Of a stretch of DNA of 64,000 nucleotides, positions 17,636 through 27,681 are shown piece by piece. The position numbers were made by a program, and so were the translations under genes. Position 1 is the first letter of the stretch; every line of letters starts with the position of its first letter. Source of the stretch: an uncultured Collinsella sp. (lineage in GTDB: Bacteria > Actinomycetota > Coriobacteriia > Coriobacteriales > Coriobacteriaceae); contig CALAMG010000004.1 of the NCBI GenBank assembly GCA_937925715.1, forward strand, positions 1 through 64,000, read 5' to 3'. A model generated the notes under the pieces. That model was given only the letters and a program-made list of their open reading frames with translations, was not told the origin of the DNA and ran no database searches.

Positions 17636-17732
17636 CCCGCTGGGGGCACCATTTAAACTGAGAAGCCCGTTGCTCTCGCGGTGGCGGGCTTTTTGCTATC
17701 CATGTGCCGGGATTCGAACCCGACAGGGTGCG
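17636..17732 (+). pseudogene. Duplicated tRNA-Glu 3' end with terminator
   Basis: These 97 bp repeat 17447-17543 with about nine mismatches. The copy begins inside the T-arm (CCCGCTGGGGGCACC), includes the terminator, and ends in the T-arm-like piece GCCGGGATTCGAACCCGAC, which is identical in both copies. The 5' part of the tRNA is missing and GGATAT directly abuts CCCGC, so it cannot fold as a tRNA. Duplication of a tRNA 3' end is the usual trace of an integrated element (inference). Confidence 0.75.
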
Positions 17733-17756
17733 AATCCCGGCATCATCGCAAGGCCT

Positions 17757-17975
17757 GTGGGCAAAAAATAGCAAATATGAGTACTGTTACCATTTTAGTA
17801 ACAGCGATTTCATGCCATCAGAAGGCGATTTAGACGCCAGGGGTCCTACGGCGGAAGAATTGCAAGCGTTTATCAGCTAAGTACTTGGACATATGTTGTG
17901 TAACACTGCATATTTTGCAAAAAGATAATGCTACAGGACTTGTGACAGTACTCATATTTGACGTTTTTTGCCCAC
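17757..17975. mobile_element. MITE-like element with 35-bp terminal inverted repeats
   Basis: The left end (17757-17791) and the reverse complement of the right end (17941-17975) agree at about 30 of 35 positions. Both begin GTGGGCAAAAAA and continue into CAAATATGAGTACTGT. The 219-bp unit is AT-richer than its surroundings and has no transposase. One frame is open from the left end to a TAA at 17880 and could be the tail of a lost protein, including MPSEGDLDAR and TAEELQAFIS. Confidence 0.7.
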
Positions 17976-18034
17976 GACCCCTCATTACGCGGGCGAATCA
18001 GTTGCAAAACGGGCTTCAAAGCGTCCTTCGCAAA

Positions 18035-18068
18035 CAAAAACCGGGGCCCGCATGATGCGGACCCCGGC
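18035..18068 (-). terminator. Terminator of glnN
   Basis: The stem ccggggtccgca pairs with tgcgggccccgg around a 3-nt loop with one wobble and is followed on the minus strand by TTTTTGTTTG. It lies 31 nt after the stop codon of the glutamine synthetase gene. Confidence 0.85.
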
Positions 18069-18098
18069 TCAATACCGTAACGATATGTCAGTTACGCT

Positions 18099-20186
<2,088 letters not shown>

Positions 20187-20615
20187 ACGGAACTCCCTTC
20201 GTATCGGCACCGCGTGAGAAGCGGTGTTGATTACTAACGAACGAGTCATAGCTTAGACTCGCCGTGTTTCCGCGACATTACCGTTATGTTGCTGTCGCGA
20301 AACCAATCAATGAGGTTACCCTATCGAGGCGGCGTTGCCACCCTCAACAGCCAATCAACTGCATAAATTGCAGACCTCTCCGCATGGTTTAAGGGTAGTC
20401 AATTGGGAACGGGGCTCTATTAACTGGTATTTCGCATCAGATACCATTCAATATATAGCCCCATCCTAGATTGACCACTCTGTTATAGGAAGTACCGATA
20501 GCGAAGCGTTTTCGATTGGTATCACCAAATCGCGAGAGAAACTCCACCTTAGCGCGGTCGTGCTGTAGAATCCTTGCAACAAAACATCGCACCTAGGCAT
20601 CTAAAGGAGCACGAT
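20187..20615. other. Divergent region with nested inverted repeats
   Basis: This 429-bp region lies between glnN and metF. Near glnN, GTTTCCGCGACA (20266-20277) is mirrored by TGTCGCGAAAC (20293-20303), an operator candidate. Further right, GTCAAT/ATTGAC (20398, 20470), GGGGCT/AGCCCC (20411, 20457) and GGTAT/ATACC (about 20427, 20441) nest within each other, forming a possible stem-loop of about 78 nt. TGTAGAAT near 20566 is a -10 candidate for metF. I do not recognise a known riboswitch. Confidence 0.45.
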
Positions 20616-21488
20616 ATGCGCGTCGACGAGGTTTTTAAGCAGGCAGCATCCCAGGGCACCGCGCCCATTTCGTTTGAGATGTTCCCGCCCAAGGGCGAGC
20701 TGACCCTCGACACGGCTCGCGAGGTGGCAGGCAATCTGTGCAAGCTTTCGCCGAGCTTTGTCTCGGTCACCTGCTCGGCCGGCGGCTCGGGCAACGGTGC
20801 CACCACCGCCCCCATCGCGCATATGATTACGAGCGAATTCGATACACCCTCGGTGGCACACCTCACCTGTGTGGGCCGCTCGCACGCCGATATCGCCGCC
20901 AAGGTCGACGAATACCGCTCCGCCGGCGTAGAAAATGTGCTGGCCCTGCGCGGTGATCTTCCCGCTGGCGCGACCGAGGACGACAAGCCCGCCTCCGACT
21001 ACGCCTACGCCCGTGACCTCATCCCCGAGCTCGTCGACGCCGGCTTTTGCGTGGGCGCCGCAGCCTACCCCGAGGGCCACATTGCTTGCGAGGATCTTAA
21101 CCTCTCGGTCGAGCACCTCAAGCAAAAGCAAGACGCCGGCGCGAGCTTCTTTGTGACGCAGCTTTTCTTTGATAACGAGTGCTTCTACCGTTTTCGCGAG
21201 CTTGCCGACAAGGCCGGCATCACCGTGCCCATTACCGCGGGCATCATGCCGTTTATGGGCAAGTCGCAGATCAGCCGCATGGTCTTTATGTGCGGCGCGT
21301 CGCTGCCCTCCCCCGTCATCAAGATTCTCGCCAAGTACGAGAACGACCCCGAGAGCCTGCAGGCGGCCGGTGTAGATTATGCCGCCCGCCAGCTTTGCGA
21401 CCTTAAGGAGCACGGTGCCGACGGTCTGCACCTGTACACTATGAACCGTCCTGCAATCGCCGCGACCATTATGGAGCGCCTAGGGTAA
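20616..21488 (+). CDS. metF: Methylenetetrahydrofolate reductase
   Basis: MetF reduces 5,10-methylene-THF to 5-methyl-THF, the methyl donor for methionine synthase. The 290-residue protein has the family landmarks: SFEMFPPKGE near the N-terminus, SVTCSAGGSG, LALRGDLP in the flavin-binding region, and FFVTQLFFDN. The ATG at 20616 follows AAAGGAGCACGAT; an earlier in-frame ATG at 20574 adds 14 residues without support. Its stop overlaps the next start in TAATG, so it is translationally coupled to the methionine synthase activation protein. Confidence 0.95.
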   Translation: MRVDEVFKQAASQGTAPISFEMFPPKGELTLDTAREVAGNLCKLSPSFVSVTCSAGGSGNGATTAPIAHMITSEFDTPSVAHLTCVGRSHADIAAKVDEYRSAGVENVLALRGDLPAGATEDDKPASDYAYARDLIPELVDAGFCVGAAAYPEGHIACEDLNLSVEHLKQKQDAGASFFVTQLFFDNECFYRFRELADKAGITVPITAGIMPFMGKSQISRMVFMCGASLPSPVIKILAKYENDPESLQAAGVDYAARQLCDLKEHGADGLHLYTMNRPAIAATIMERLG

Positions 21489-22276
21489 TGGAAAAACCGC
21501 ACGTCGATACAACCGTTGTTGAAGTGCCGGCCGACCTTGCGTCGCCGGCGCTTTACCGTATCGACGCTGCTCACCACCCTCGTGTCGACCGTGCCGAGAT
21601 GCTGCGGTATCTGGGTTACGGCGGCCAGCAGATTGAGCCCGAGCTGTCACGACGAATTGAGCTTGTGGTCGAGCGCCTAGAGCTGGATATCGAGCCCCGC
21701 GGCGTGCGACGCATGTTTGCCGTCGATGCCACGGGCGTTGACGAGCAGGGCGAGCCCTGCATCCGCTTGGTTGGCACCAATGTTGAGCTGCGGGGTCGTG
21801 ATATCTATCGACATCTCAAAGACGCCCGCTTTGCCGCACTCATGGCATGCACCCTCGGCATGGACGCCGAGCGTCGTCTGCGCACCACGGGAGCCCAGCA
21901 GCCCCTGGAGGGAGCCGTGCTCGACGCCGCATGCTCTGCCTATGTAGAAGCCGCCGTCGAGCAGATGGACCAGCAGGTCAAGGCTGCGGCCGCCGCACAC
22001 GGACTCGCCGGCAACTGGCGCTTTAGTCCCGGCTACGGCGACTGCCCGCTCTCGGCCCAGCGCTCAATCGTAGCTGCACTCAACGCCACACGGCTCATCG
22101 GGCTTACCGTCACACCTACCAGCCTGCTCATGCCCACCAAAAGCGTGACCGCGGTGATCGGTCTGTTTGACGGCGAGGTCCACGACGCCCAGAGCCGCCC
22201 CACCTGCAATATCTGCCGCATGCGCGAGAACTGCCGCTTCCGTGCCGCCCACACCACCTGCTATTCCAGCCATTAG
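21488..22276 (+). CDS. Separate methionine synthase activation protein
   Basis: This 262-residue protein resembles the C-terminal reactivation domain of MetH, which binds SAM and restores oxidised cobalamin. The hallmark is RFSPGYGDCPLSAQ (about residues 178-191), followed by LMPTKSVTAVIG. A C-terminal cysteine cluster, CNICRMRENC, resembles that of stand-alone versions. In E. coli this domain is part of MetH; here it is its own gene, placed between metF and metH. It starts in the metF stop codon and ends 9 nt before metH, so the three genes form one operon. Confidence 0.88.
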   Translation: MEKPHVDTTVVEVPADLASPALYRIDAAHHPRVDRAEMLRYLGYGGQQIEPELSRRIELVVERLELDIEPRGVRRMFAVDATGVDEQGEPCIRLVGTNVELRGRDIYRHLKDARFAALMACTLGMDAERRLRTTGAQQPLEGAVLDAACSAYVEAAVEQMDQQVKAAAAAHGLAGNWRFSPGYGDCPLSAQRSIVAALNATRLIGLTVTPTSLLMPTKSVTAVIGLFDGEVHDAQSRPTCNICRMRENCRFRAAHTTCYSSH

Positions 22277-22285
22277 GAGCCCCCG

Positions 22286-24844
22286 ATGTTTACTCCGCTT
22301 ATCACTCATGATTCTGACGGCACTGCATTGGCGGCACCCGTTGATGCCGCACGTCGCAACGGTGCCACGTACAAGACGCGCACGATCGACGATCTGCGCA
22401 TTAAGGACGATCGCCTGCGCGCCGCCATCGAGGGCACGGGGCACCTGCTGTTCGACGGCGGCATGGGCACCATGTTGCAGGCCGCTGGCATGAAGGCGGG
22501 CGCCCTGCCCGAGCTGCTCAACTTTGAGGAACCCCAGGCTATCACCGATATCCAACGTCAATATGTCGAGGCCGGCTGCGACGTGATTACCGCCAACACC
22601 TTTGGCGCCAACGCCCACAAGCTCGACGGTGCCGCCACCGTGGCAGACGTCTTTGCCGCGGCCGTCGCCTGTGCCCGCGAGGCCGGCGCCCGCTACGTCG
22701 CCGGTGACATCGGCCCCATCGGCGCGCTGCTTCGCCCCCTGGGTACTCTGAGCTTCGACGAGGCCTACGACCTCTTTGCCGAGGAAGTGCGCGCCGGCGT
22801 CGCCGCGGGCGTGGACCTCTTTATTATCGAGACCATGACCGACCTGGCCGAGATCAAGGCGGCCGTCCTCGCCTGCCGCGAAAACTCCGACCTGCCCGTC
22901 TTTGCCACCATGACCTTCGAGGAAGACGGTCGCACCTTCCTGGGAACGAGTCCCGAGGTGGCCGCCATCACGCTCGACGCCATCGGCGCCGACGTTTTGG
23001 GCATCAACTGCAGCCAGGGACCGGCCGAGCTCCGAGGGCTCGCCGCGCGTATGCTCACCGTTACCGACAAGCCCGTTATGGTGCAGGCCAACGCGGGACT
23101 CCCCCATGTGGACGACGACGGCAACACCGTCTTTGATATCCAAGCCCCCGAATACGCCGAGGCCGTCGCCGGCATGATCGCCGACGGCGTAAGCGTCGTG
23201 GGCGGTTGCTGCGGCACCACGCCGGCGCACATGGCCGCCCTGCGCACGCTTATCGACAACCACACGCCCAGCCCGCGCCGCCGCAAGCCCAGCATGTCGG
23301 TCACGAGCGCCCAAACGGTCGTGGACCTTCCCTGCGACGGCCACAAGATTGCCGTCATCGGCGAGCGCATCAATCCCACCGGCAAAAAGCGCCTGCAGCA
23401 GGCCCTGCGCGACGGCGACCTGGACTACGTCGTGAGCCAGGGCATCAGCCAGCAGGAACAAGGCGCCGACATCCTGGACGTCAACGTGGGCCTGCCCGAG
23501 ATCGACGAAGTCAAGATCATCCAACAGGCGACCGAACAGCTCCAGGGCTCCACGCTGCTGCCGTTGCAGATCGACTCCACCGACCCCGCAGCCGTCGAGG
23601 CCGCCGTGCGCCGCTACGCCGGCAAGCCCATCATCAACTCGGTCAATGGCAAGCAGCAGATCATGGATGAGATCTTTCCGCTGGTCGCCCACTACGGCAC
23701 CAACGTTGTCGGCCTTACGCTCGACGAAGGCGGCATCCCCGATACCGCCGAGGCCCGCTTTGCCATCGCCGAGCGCATCGTGGCCGAGGCTGCCCGTTAC
23801 GGCATCGGACCGGACCGTATCCTCATCGACTGCCTGGTCATGACCGCCTCGACCAACCAGCGCCAGGCCGAGCAGATCCTGCGCGCCATGTCCCTGTGCA
23901 AGGAGCGCCTGGGCGTCAAATGTGCGCTCGGCGTGTCGAACATCAGCTTTGGCCTGCCTGCCCGCCCGCTGCTGGGTTCGGTCTTTTTAGCCGCCGCTTT
24001 TGGCGCGGGCCTGGACGCCCCCATCATGAACCCGGGCTCCAAGCGCTTTATGGATACCGTCTACAGCTATCGCGTCCTGAGCGTTGAGGACGAGGGCTCG
24101 ACCGGATACATCGAGCGCTACGGCGGCTGGACCGATCCGTATAAGATCGCCGCAAACCCGGCAGCAGCTCAGGCCGCATCGACCGACACCGTGCCCGCTG
24201 CTGGCACCGCCGGCACCGACGGCAACGACGACCCGATTCGTCGCATGGTCGTCTCGGGCCGCAAAGGCGAGATCGCTGCCGAGACCGAACGTCTGCTGGC
24301 AGACCATGACGCCATGGACCTCATCAACAATCACTTTATCCCCGCCCTCGACGAGGTCGGCGTCCTCTTTGACCAGGGCAAGTTCTTCCTGCCGCAGCTC
24401 ATGGCCTCGGCCGAGGCCGCGCGCGTGGGTTTCGACACCATCAAACGCCTAATGCCCGCCGGCAAGATTGCCGACAAGGGCAAGATCTGCGTGGCCACTG
24501 TCAAGGGCGACATCCACGATATTGGCAAGAACATCGTCAAAATGCTGCTCGATAACTACGGCTACACCGTCTTTGACCTGGGCCGCGACGTCGACCCGCA
24601 AGAGGTGCTCAAGACCGTCAAGGAGCGCGATATCAAACTCGTCGGCCTCTCGGCGCTTATGACTACCACGGTCGTCGCCATGGAGGAGACCATCAAGCTG
24701 CTCCATGCCGAGGTGCCGGGCGTCAAGATCATCGTAGGCGGCGCCGTACTCACCCCCGAATACGCCAAGCAGATCGGCGCGGACTACTACGCCAAGGACG
24801 CCGCCGAAAGCGCTCGTATCGCCGAAGAGGTCTTTGGGCAGTAA
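22286..24844 (+). CDS. metH: Cobalamin-dependent methionine synthase lacking activation domain
   Basis: The enzyme moves a methyl group from methyl-THF through cobalamin to homocysteine. The 852 residues hold a homocysteine-binding barrel (about 45-335; zinc cysteines in GINCSQGP and GGCCGTTP), a pterin-binding barrel (about 350-610; GERINPTGKKR), and a cobalamin module (about 650-850) with GDIHDIGKNIV, where His744 is the expected cobalt ligand. The reactivation domain present in the roughly 1200-residue E. coli protein is missing and is encoded by the gene before it. A 45-residue N-terminal extension precedes the first barrel. An Ala/Thr/Gly-rich linker lies around residues 625-650. Confidence 0.96.
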   Translation: MFTPLITHDSDGTALAAPVDAARRNGATYKTRTIDDLRIKDDRLRAAIEGTGHLLFDGGMGTMLQAAGMKAGALPELLNFEEPQAITDIQRQYVEAGCDVITANTFGANAHKLDGAATVADVFAAAVACAREAGARYVAGDIGPIGALLRPLGTLSFDEAYDLFAEEVRAGVAAGVDLFIIETMTDLAEIKAAVLACRENSDLPVFATMTFEEDGRTFLGTSPEVAAITLDAIGADVLGINCSQGPAELRGLAARMLTVTDKPVMVQANAGLPHVDDDGNTVFDIQAPEYAEAVAGMIADGVSVVGGCCGTTPAHMAALRTLIDNHTPSPRRRKPSMSVTSAQTVVDLPCDGHKIAVIGERINPTGKKRLQQALRDGDLDYVVSQGISQQEQGADILDVNVGLPEIDEVKIIQQATEQLQGSTLLPLQIDSTDPAAVEAAVRRYAGKPIINSVNGKQQIMDEIFPLVAHYGTNVVGLTLDEGGIPDTAEARFAIAERIVAEAARYGIGPDRILIDCLVMTASTNQRQAEQILRAMSLCKERLGVKCALGVSNISFGLPARPLLGSVFLAAAFGAGLDAPIMNPGSKRFMDTVYSYRVLSVEDEGSTGYIERYGGWTDPYKIAANPAAAQAASTDTVPAAGTAGTDGNDDPIRRMVVSGRKGEIAAETERLLADHDAMDLINNHFIPALDEVGVLFDQGKFFLPQLMASAEAARVGFDTIKRLMPAGKIADKGKICVATVKGDIHDIGKNIVKMLLDNYGYTVFDLGRDVDPQEVLKTVKERDIKLVGLSALMTTTVVAMEETIKLLHAEVPGVKIIVGGAVLTPEYAKQIGADYYAKDAAESARIAEEVFGQ

Positions 24845-24869
24845 CACAACGGAAACAACCGAGCACCAA

Positions 24870-24907
24870 AACGTGCCGCATGCGCCACTTGGCACGTGCG
24901 GCACGTT
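24870..24907. repeat. Inverted repeat after metH
   Basis: AACGTGCCGCA (24870-24880) is perfectly mirrored by TGCGGCACGTT (24897-24907). No T-tract follows on the plus strand, so it is either a weak terminator of the metH operon or an operator for the next gene. Confidence 0.55.
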
Positions 24908-24952
24908 AAAATAGATAAGACTATGCTCGTTTTGGCAGATAGGAGCGCAAGG

Positions 24953-26317
24953 ATGGCGATCACGCCCGCAGAAATCGCGGAAACCCGCGGCATGGTTGAG
25001 GAGCAGAACCTCGACATCAGGACCATCACCATGGGTGTTTCGCTCATGGGTTGCGGCGACGAGAACCTCGACCGCATGTGCACGAAGATCTACGACCACG
25101 TGACGCACACGGCTGAGCATCTGGTCGAGACCGCCGAGAACCTCGAGCGCGAGTACGGTATCCCCATCGTCAACAAGCGCGTTTCCGTCACCCCGGTGGC
25201 GCAGATTGCCGCGTGCTGCAAGGATGAGGACCTCACCCCCATCGCGCATGCCCTCGACCGCGCGGCCGAGACGCTCGGCATCGATTACCTGGGTGGCTTC
25301 TCCGCGCTCGTTCAGAAGGGCATCGGCGATGCCGACCGCCGCGTCATCCAGTCCATCCCCCAGGCGCTCGCTACCACCAGCCGCGTCTGCTCCAGCGTCA
25401 ACGTCGCCAGCCTGCGTGCCGGTATCAACATGGATGCCGTGCTCATGGCGGCTCAGACCATCATCGATGCCGCCAAGCTTACGGCAGATGAGGATTCCGT
25501 TGGCGCCTCCAAGTTTGTATGCTTTGCCAACATGGTCGAGGACTCCCCGTTTATGGCGGGCGCCGTCCACGGCGGTGGCGAGGCCGACGCCGTCATCAAC
25601 GTAGGCGTTTCGGGCCCCGGCGTTATGGCCGCAGCTCTGGAGACGCTGCCCGACTCCGCATCGATGATGGAAGTCGCCGAGAAGATTAAGCAGACCGCCT
25701 TTAAGATCACCCGTGCCGGCGAGCTCATGAGCCGCGAGGCTGCCCATCGCCTGGGTGTCGAGAAGGGCATTGTCGACCTGTCGCTGGCTCCCACGCCCGC
25801 CATCGGCGACTCCGTCGCGCGCATCCTCGAGATCATCGGCGTGGGCACCTGCGGTGGCCCCGGCACGACCTGTGCGCTCGCCATGCTCAACGATGCCGTC
25901 AAGAAGGGCGGCGTCATGGCCAGCTCCAGCGTGGGCGGTCTCTCGGGCGCCTTTATCCCCGTGTCCGAGGACGCCGGCATGATCGCTGCCGTCGAGGCCG
26001 GCGCGCTTTCGCTCGAGAAGCTCGAGGCCATGACCTGCGTGTGCTCCGTTGGCCTGGACATGATCGCCATCCCCGGCGACACCCCGGTCGAGACCATCGC
26101 CGGCATCATCGCCGACGAGATGGCCATCGGCGTCATCAACAATAAGACCACGGCCGTGCGCGTGATTCCCGCCATCGGCAAGGGCGTGGGCGACTGCGTC
26201 GAGTACGGCGGCCTGTTTGGCCGTGCGCCCATCATGCCGGTGAACCCCAACGCCGGCACCGTGCTTGCCCACCGTGGTGGACGCTTCCCGGCACCGCTGA
26301 ACTCGCTGAAGAACTAG
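24953..26317 (+). CDS. UPF0210 (PFL/DUF711) family protein
   Basis: This 454-residue protein matches the UPF0210 family, whose length is typically about 450. The recognisable regions are VEEQNLDIRTITMGVSLMGC, RVSVTPVAQIAA, FMAGAVHGGGEAD and GGLSGAFIPVSED. The fold is related to glycyl-radical-like barrels, but no reaction is established. In many genomes it is paired with a small ACT-domain gene, which is absent here. The ATG at 24953 follows AGGAGCGCAAGG; the upstream frame to 24896 adds 19 residues without support. A long structured hairpin starts 17 nt after the stop codon. Confidence 0.93.
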   Translation: MAITPAEIAETRGMVEEQNLDIRTITMGVSLMGCGDENLDRMCTKIYDHVTHTAEHLVETAENLEREYGIPIVNKRVSVTPVAQIAACCKDEDLTPIAHALDRAAETLGIDYLGGFSALVQKGIGDADRRVIQSIPQALATTSRVCSSVNVASLRAGINMDAVLMAAQTIIDAAKLTADEDSVGASKFVCFANMVEDSPFMAGAVHGGGEADAVINVGVSGPGVMAAALETLPDSASMMEVAEKIKQTAFKITRAGELMSREAAHRLGVEKGIVDLSLAPTPAIGDSVARILEIIGVGTCGGPGTTCALAMLNDAVKKGGVMASSSVGGLSGAFIPVSEDAGMIAAVEAGALSLEKLEAMTCVCSVGLDMIAIPGDTPVETIAGIIADEMAIGVINNKTTAVRVIPAIGKGVGDCVEYGGLFGRAPIMPVNPNAGTVLAHRGGRFPAPLNSLKN

Positions 26318-26334
26318 CTGAGGGGGACTGGCGA

Positions 26335-26468
26335 GGAGCCCCGGGGAGGGCAAATATATAAGGTCGCCTGCTCGGACAGTCCTGACTCGCACGGAGAGCA
26401 CATTAAGTGCTCTCCGGCTCGTGCGGAACTCGCGATCGACCTTATATATTTGCCCTCCCCGGGGCTCC
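26335..26468 (+). repeat. Long structured hairpin, copy 1 of a conserved family
   Basis: Perfect 32-bp arms (26335-26366 and 26437-26468) enclose a 56-nt apical part (26376-26431) with three conserved blocks: ACAGTCCTG, CACATTAAGTG and CGTGCGGAACTC. The inner stem CGGAGAGCAC/GTGCTCTCCG closes the loop ATTAA. The same blocks with identical spacing but different stem sequence occur at 48213-48268 on the minus strand. It follows a stop codon by 17 nt, in the sense direction. It may be a structured RNA or a palindromic mobile repeat. Confidence 0.85.
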
Positions 26469-26634
26469 CGCACAACGGGACCTCAGTTGGGTTCTATCCC
26501 GTATGGCAGTCGCTTCGCTCCTGCCCGCCTTGGTTGTGAGGGCGGTTTGGCGTTGGAACGGTTCTTTCTGATATATGCTGGTTGCGGCTCTTCTTTTGGG
26601 AGGAGTCGCTTTTTTGTTGCTAGGAGGTTGGCCC

Positions 26635-27522
26635 GTGGTTGATAGGGAGAATCGTTCTGAGCTGCTTGCTGCGGATTGGAATGGCGAATGGATGCGCCTG
26701 CAAGCTGGTCGGCGACGGGCTGATGATTCTTTTGAATGGGATAAGCGGGCTCGGCATTTTCGGCCGTTGGAGACTGCCCCTTATGCTCGGGATTTTATAA
26801 AGCTGTTGGCGTTGAAGCCTGGTGAGTCGGTGCTTGATATGGGGTGTGGGGCTGGGTCGATTGCTATTCCGCTTGCGCAAGACGGGCATCCCGTGATTGC
26901 CGCTGATTTCTCCCCCGCTATGTTGGGCACGCTTGATGCCGGCATTGAGTACTACGGGCTCGAGGGGCGCATAACGCCGCTTGAGCTTGCTTGGGATAAT
27001 GATTGGGATTTGGTTGGACCCGTCGCGAAAGCGGTGGATGTTGCCTTTGCCAGTCGGTCAGTTACGACGACCAATCTAAAAGGCGCGCTTGCCAAGCTTG
27101 ATCGTACGGCTCGTCGGCGTTGTGCTGTCACGATGGTCGCCAACTCCAGCCCGCGCTATGACCTGCACTTGATGAACGCCATCGGTGCCTCGGTTACCTG
27201 CAGCAATGGCTTTGTGTATGCCTTTAACATCCTTATTCAGATGGGTGCGCTGCCGCAGGTCACGTATTTTGAATCGCCTCGTCGCGACACCTTCGATAGC
27301 CTTGAGGCAGGCGTAGCAGATTTTTCCCGTATGCTCGAGCATGGCAACGAGGATAAGATCGACCGCCTGCGCGACTACATCGCCCAGCACATGATTGAGA
27401 ACCCCCATGCTGGTGAGCCGGGCTCCAAGGGTGTGCCGCAGGGACGCTACATGCTCGACCACGTCCGCAAGGTCCGTTGGGCGTTTATTGCATGGGAGCC
27501 GGTCTCTGCGCCCAGCTCATAG
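26635..27522 (+). CDS. Class I SAM-dependent methyltransferase
   Basis: This 295-residue protein has the SAM-binding motif I, VLDMGCGAGSIAIPLA, followed by an acidic end of strand two in VIAADFS. The substrate is unknown. A GTG start at 26635 is chosen because TAGGAGG lies 7 nt upstream; the ATG at 26575 has no ribosome-binding site and would add a hydrophobic stretch unlike the family. Codon use is odd: the first half is rich in T/G third positions (GCT, GTT, GAT, GGG), whereas from about 27110 it resembles the C-rich neighbours, which suggests a mosaic or recent transfer. Confidence 0.85.
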   Translation: MVDRENRSELLAADWNGEWMRLQAGRRRADDSFEWDKRARHFRPLETAPYARDFIKLLALKPGESVLDMGCGAGSIAIPLAQDGHPVIAADFSPAMLGTLDAGIEYYGLEGRITPLELAWDNDWDLVGPVAKAVDVAFASRSVTTTNLKGALAKLDRTARRRCAVTMVANSSPRYDLHLMNAIGASVTCSNGFVYAFNILIQMGALPQVTYFESPRRDTFDSLEAGVADFSRMLEHGNEDKIDRLRDYIAQHMIENPHAGEPGSKGVPQGRYMLDHVRKVRWAFIAWEPVSAPSS

Positions 27523-27681
27523 CCTGTTCGCAGCCCGCACCGCCCACTCACTCGGCATCCGCATTCTTTTTGAACTGGGCAAACGCGCTCCACACCACGC
27601 CGTTCCTGCGCTATCGTGGGACAGCTCACGTAGATTAAGGCCCCATCGTGGGGCGCCCCATAACATAGAAAGCGAGAACCC

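Noticed and set aside
17630..17706. Second functional tRNA-Glu gene
   Set aside because: The anticodon arm, D-arm and half of the T-arm are missing, so no cloverleaf can form.
26575..26634. Upstream ATG start of the methyltransferase giving a membrane anchor
   Set aside because: No ribosome-binding site precedes the ATG, whereas TAGGAGG precedes the GTG at 26635.
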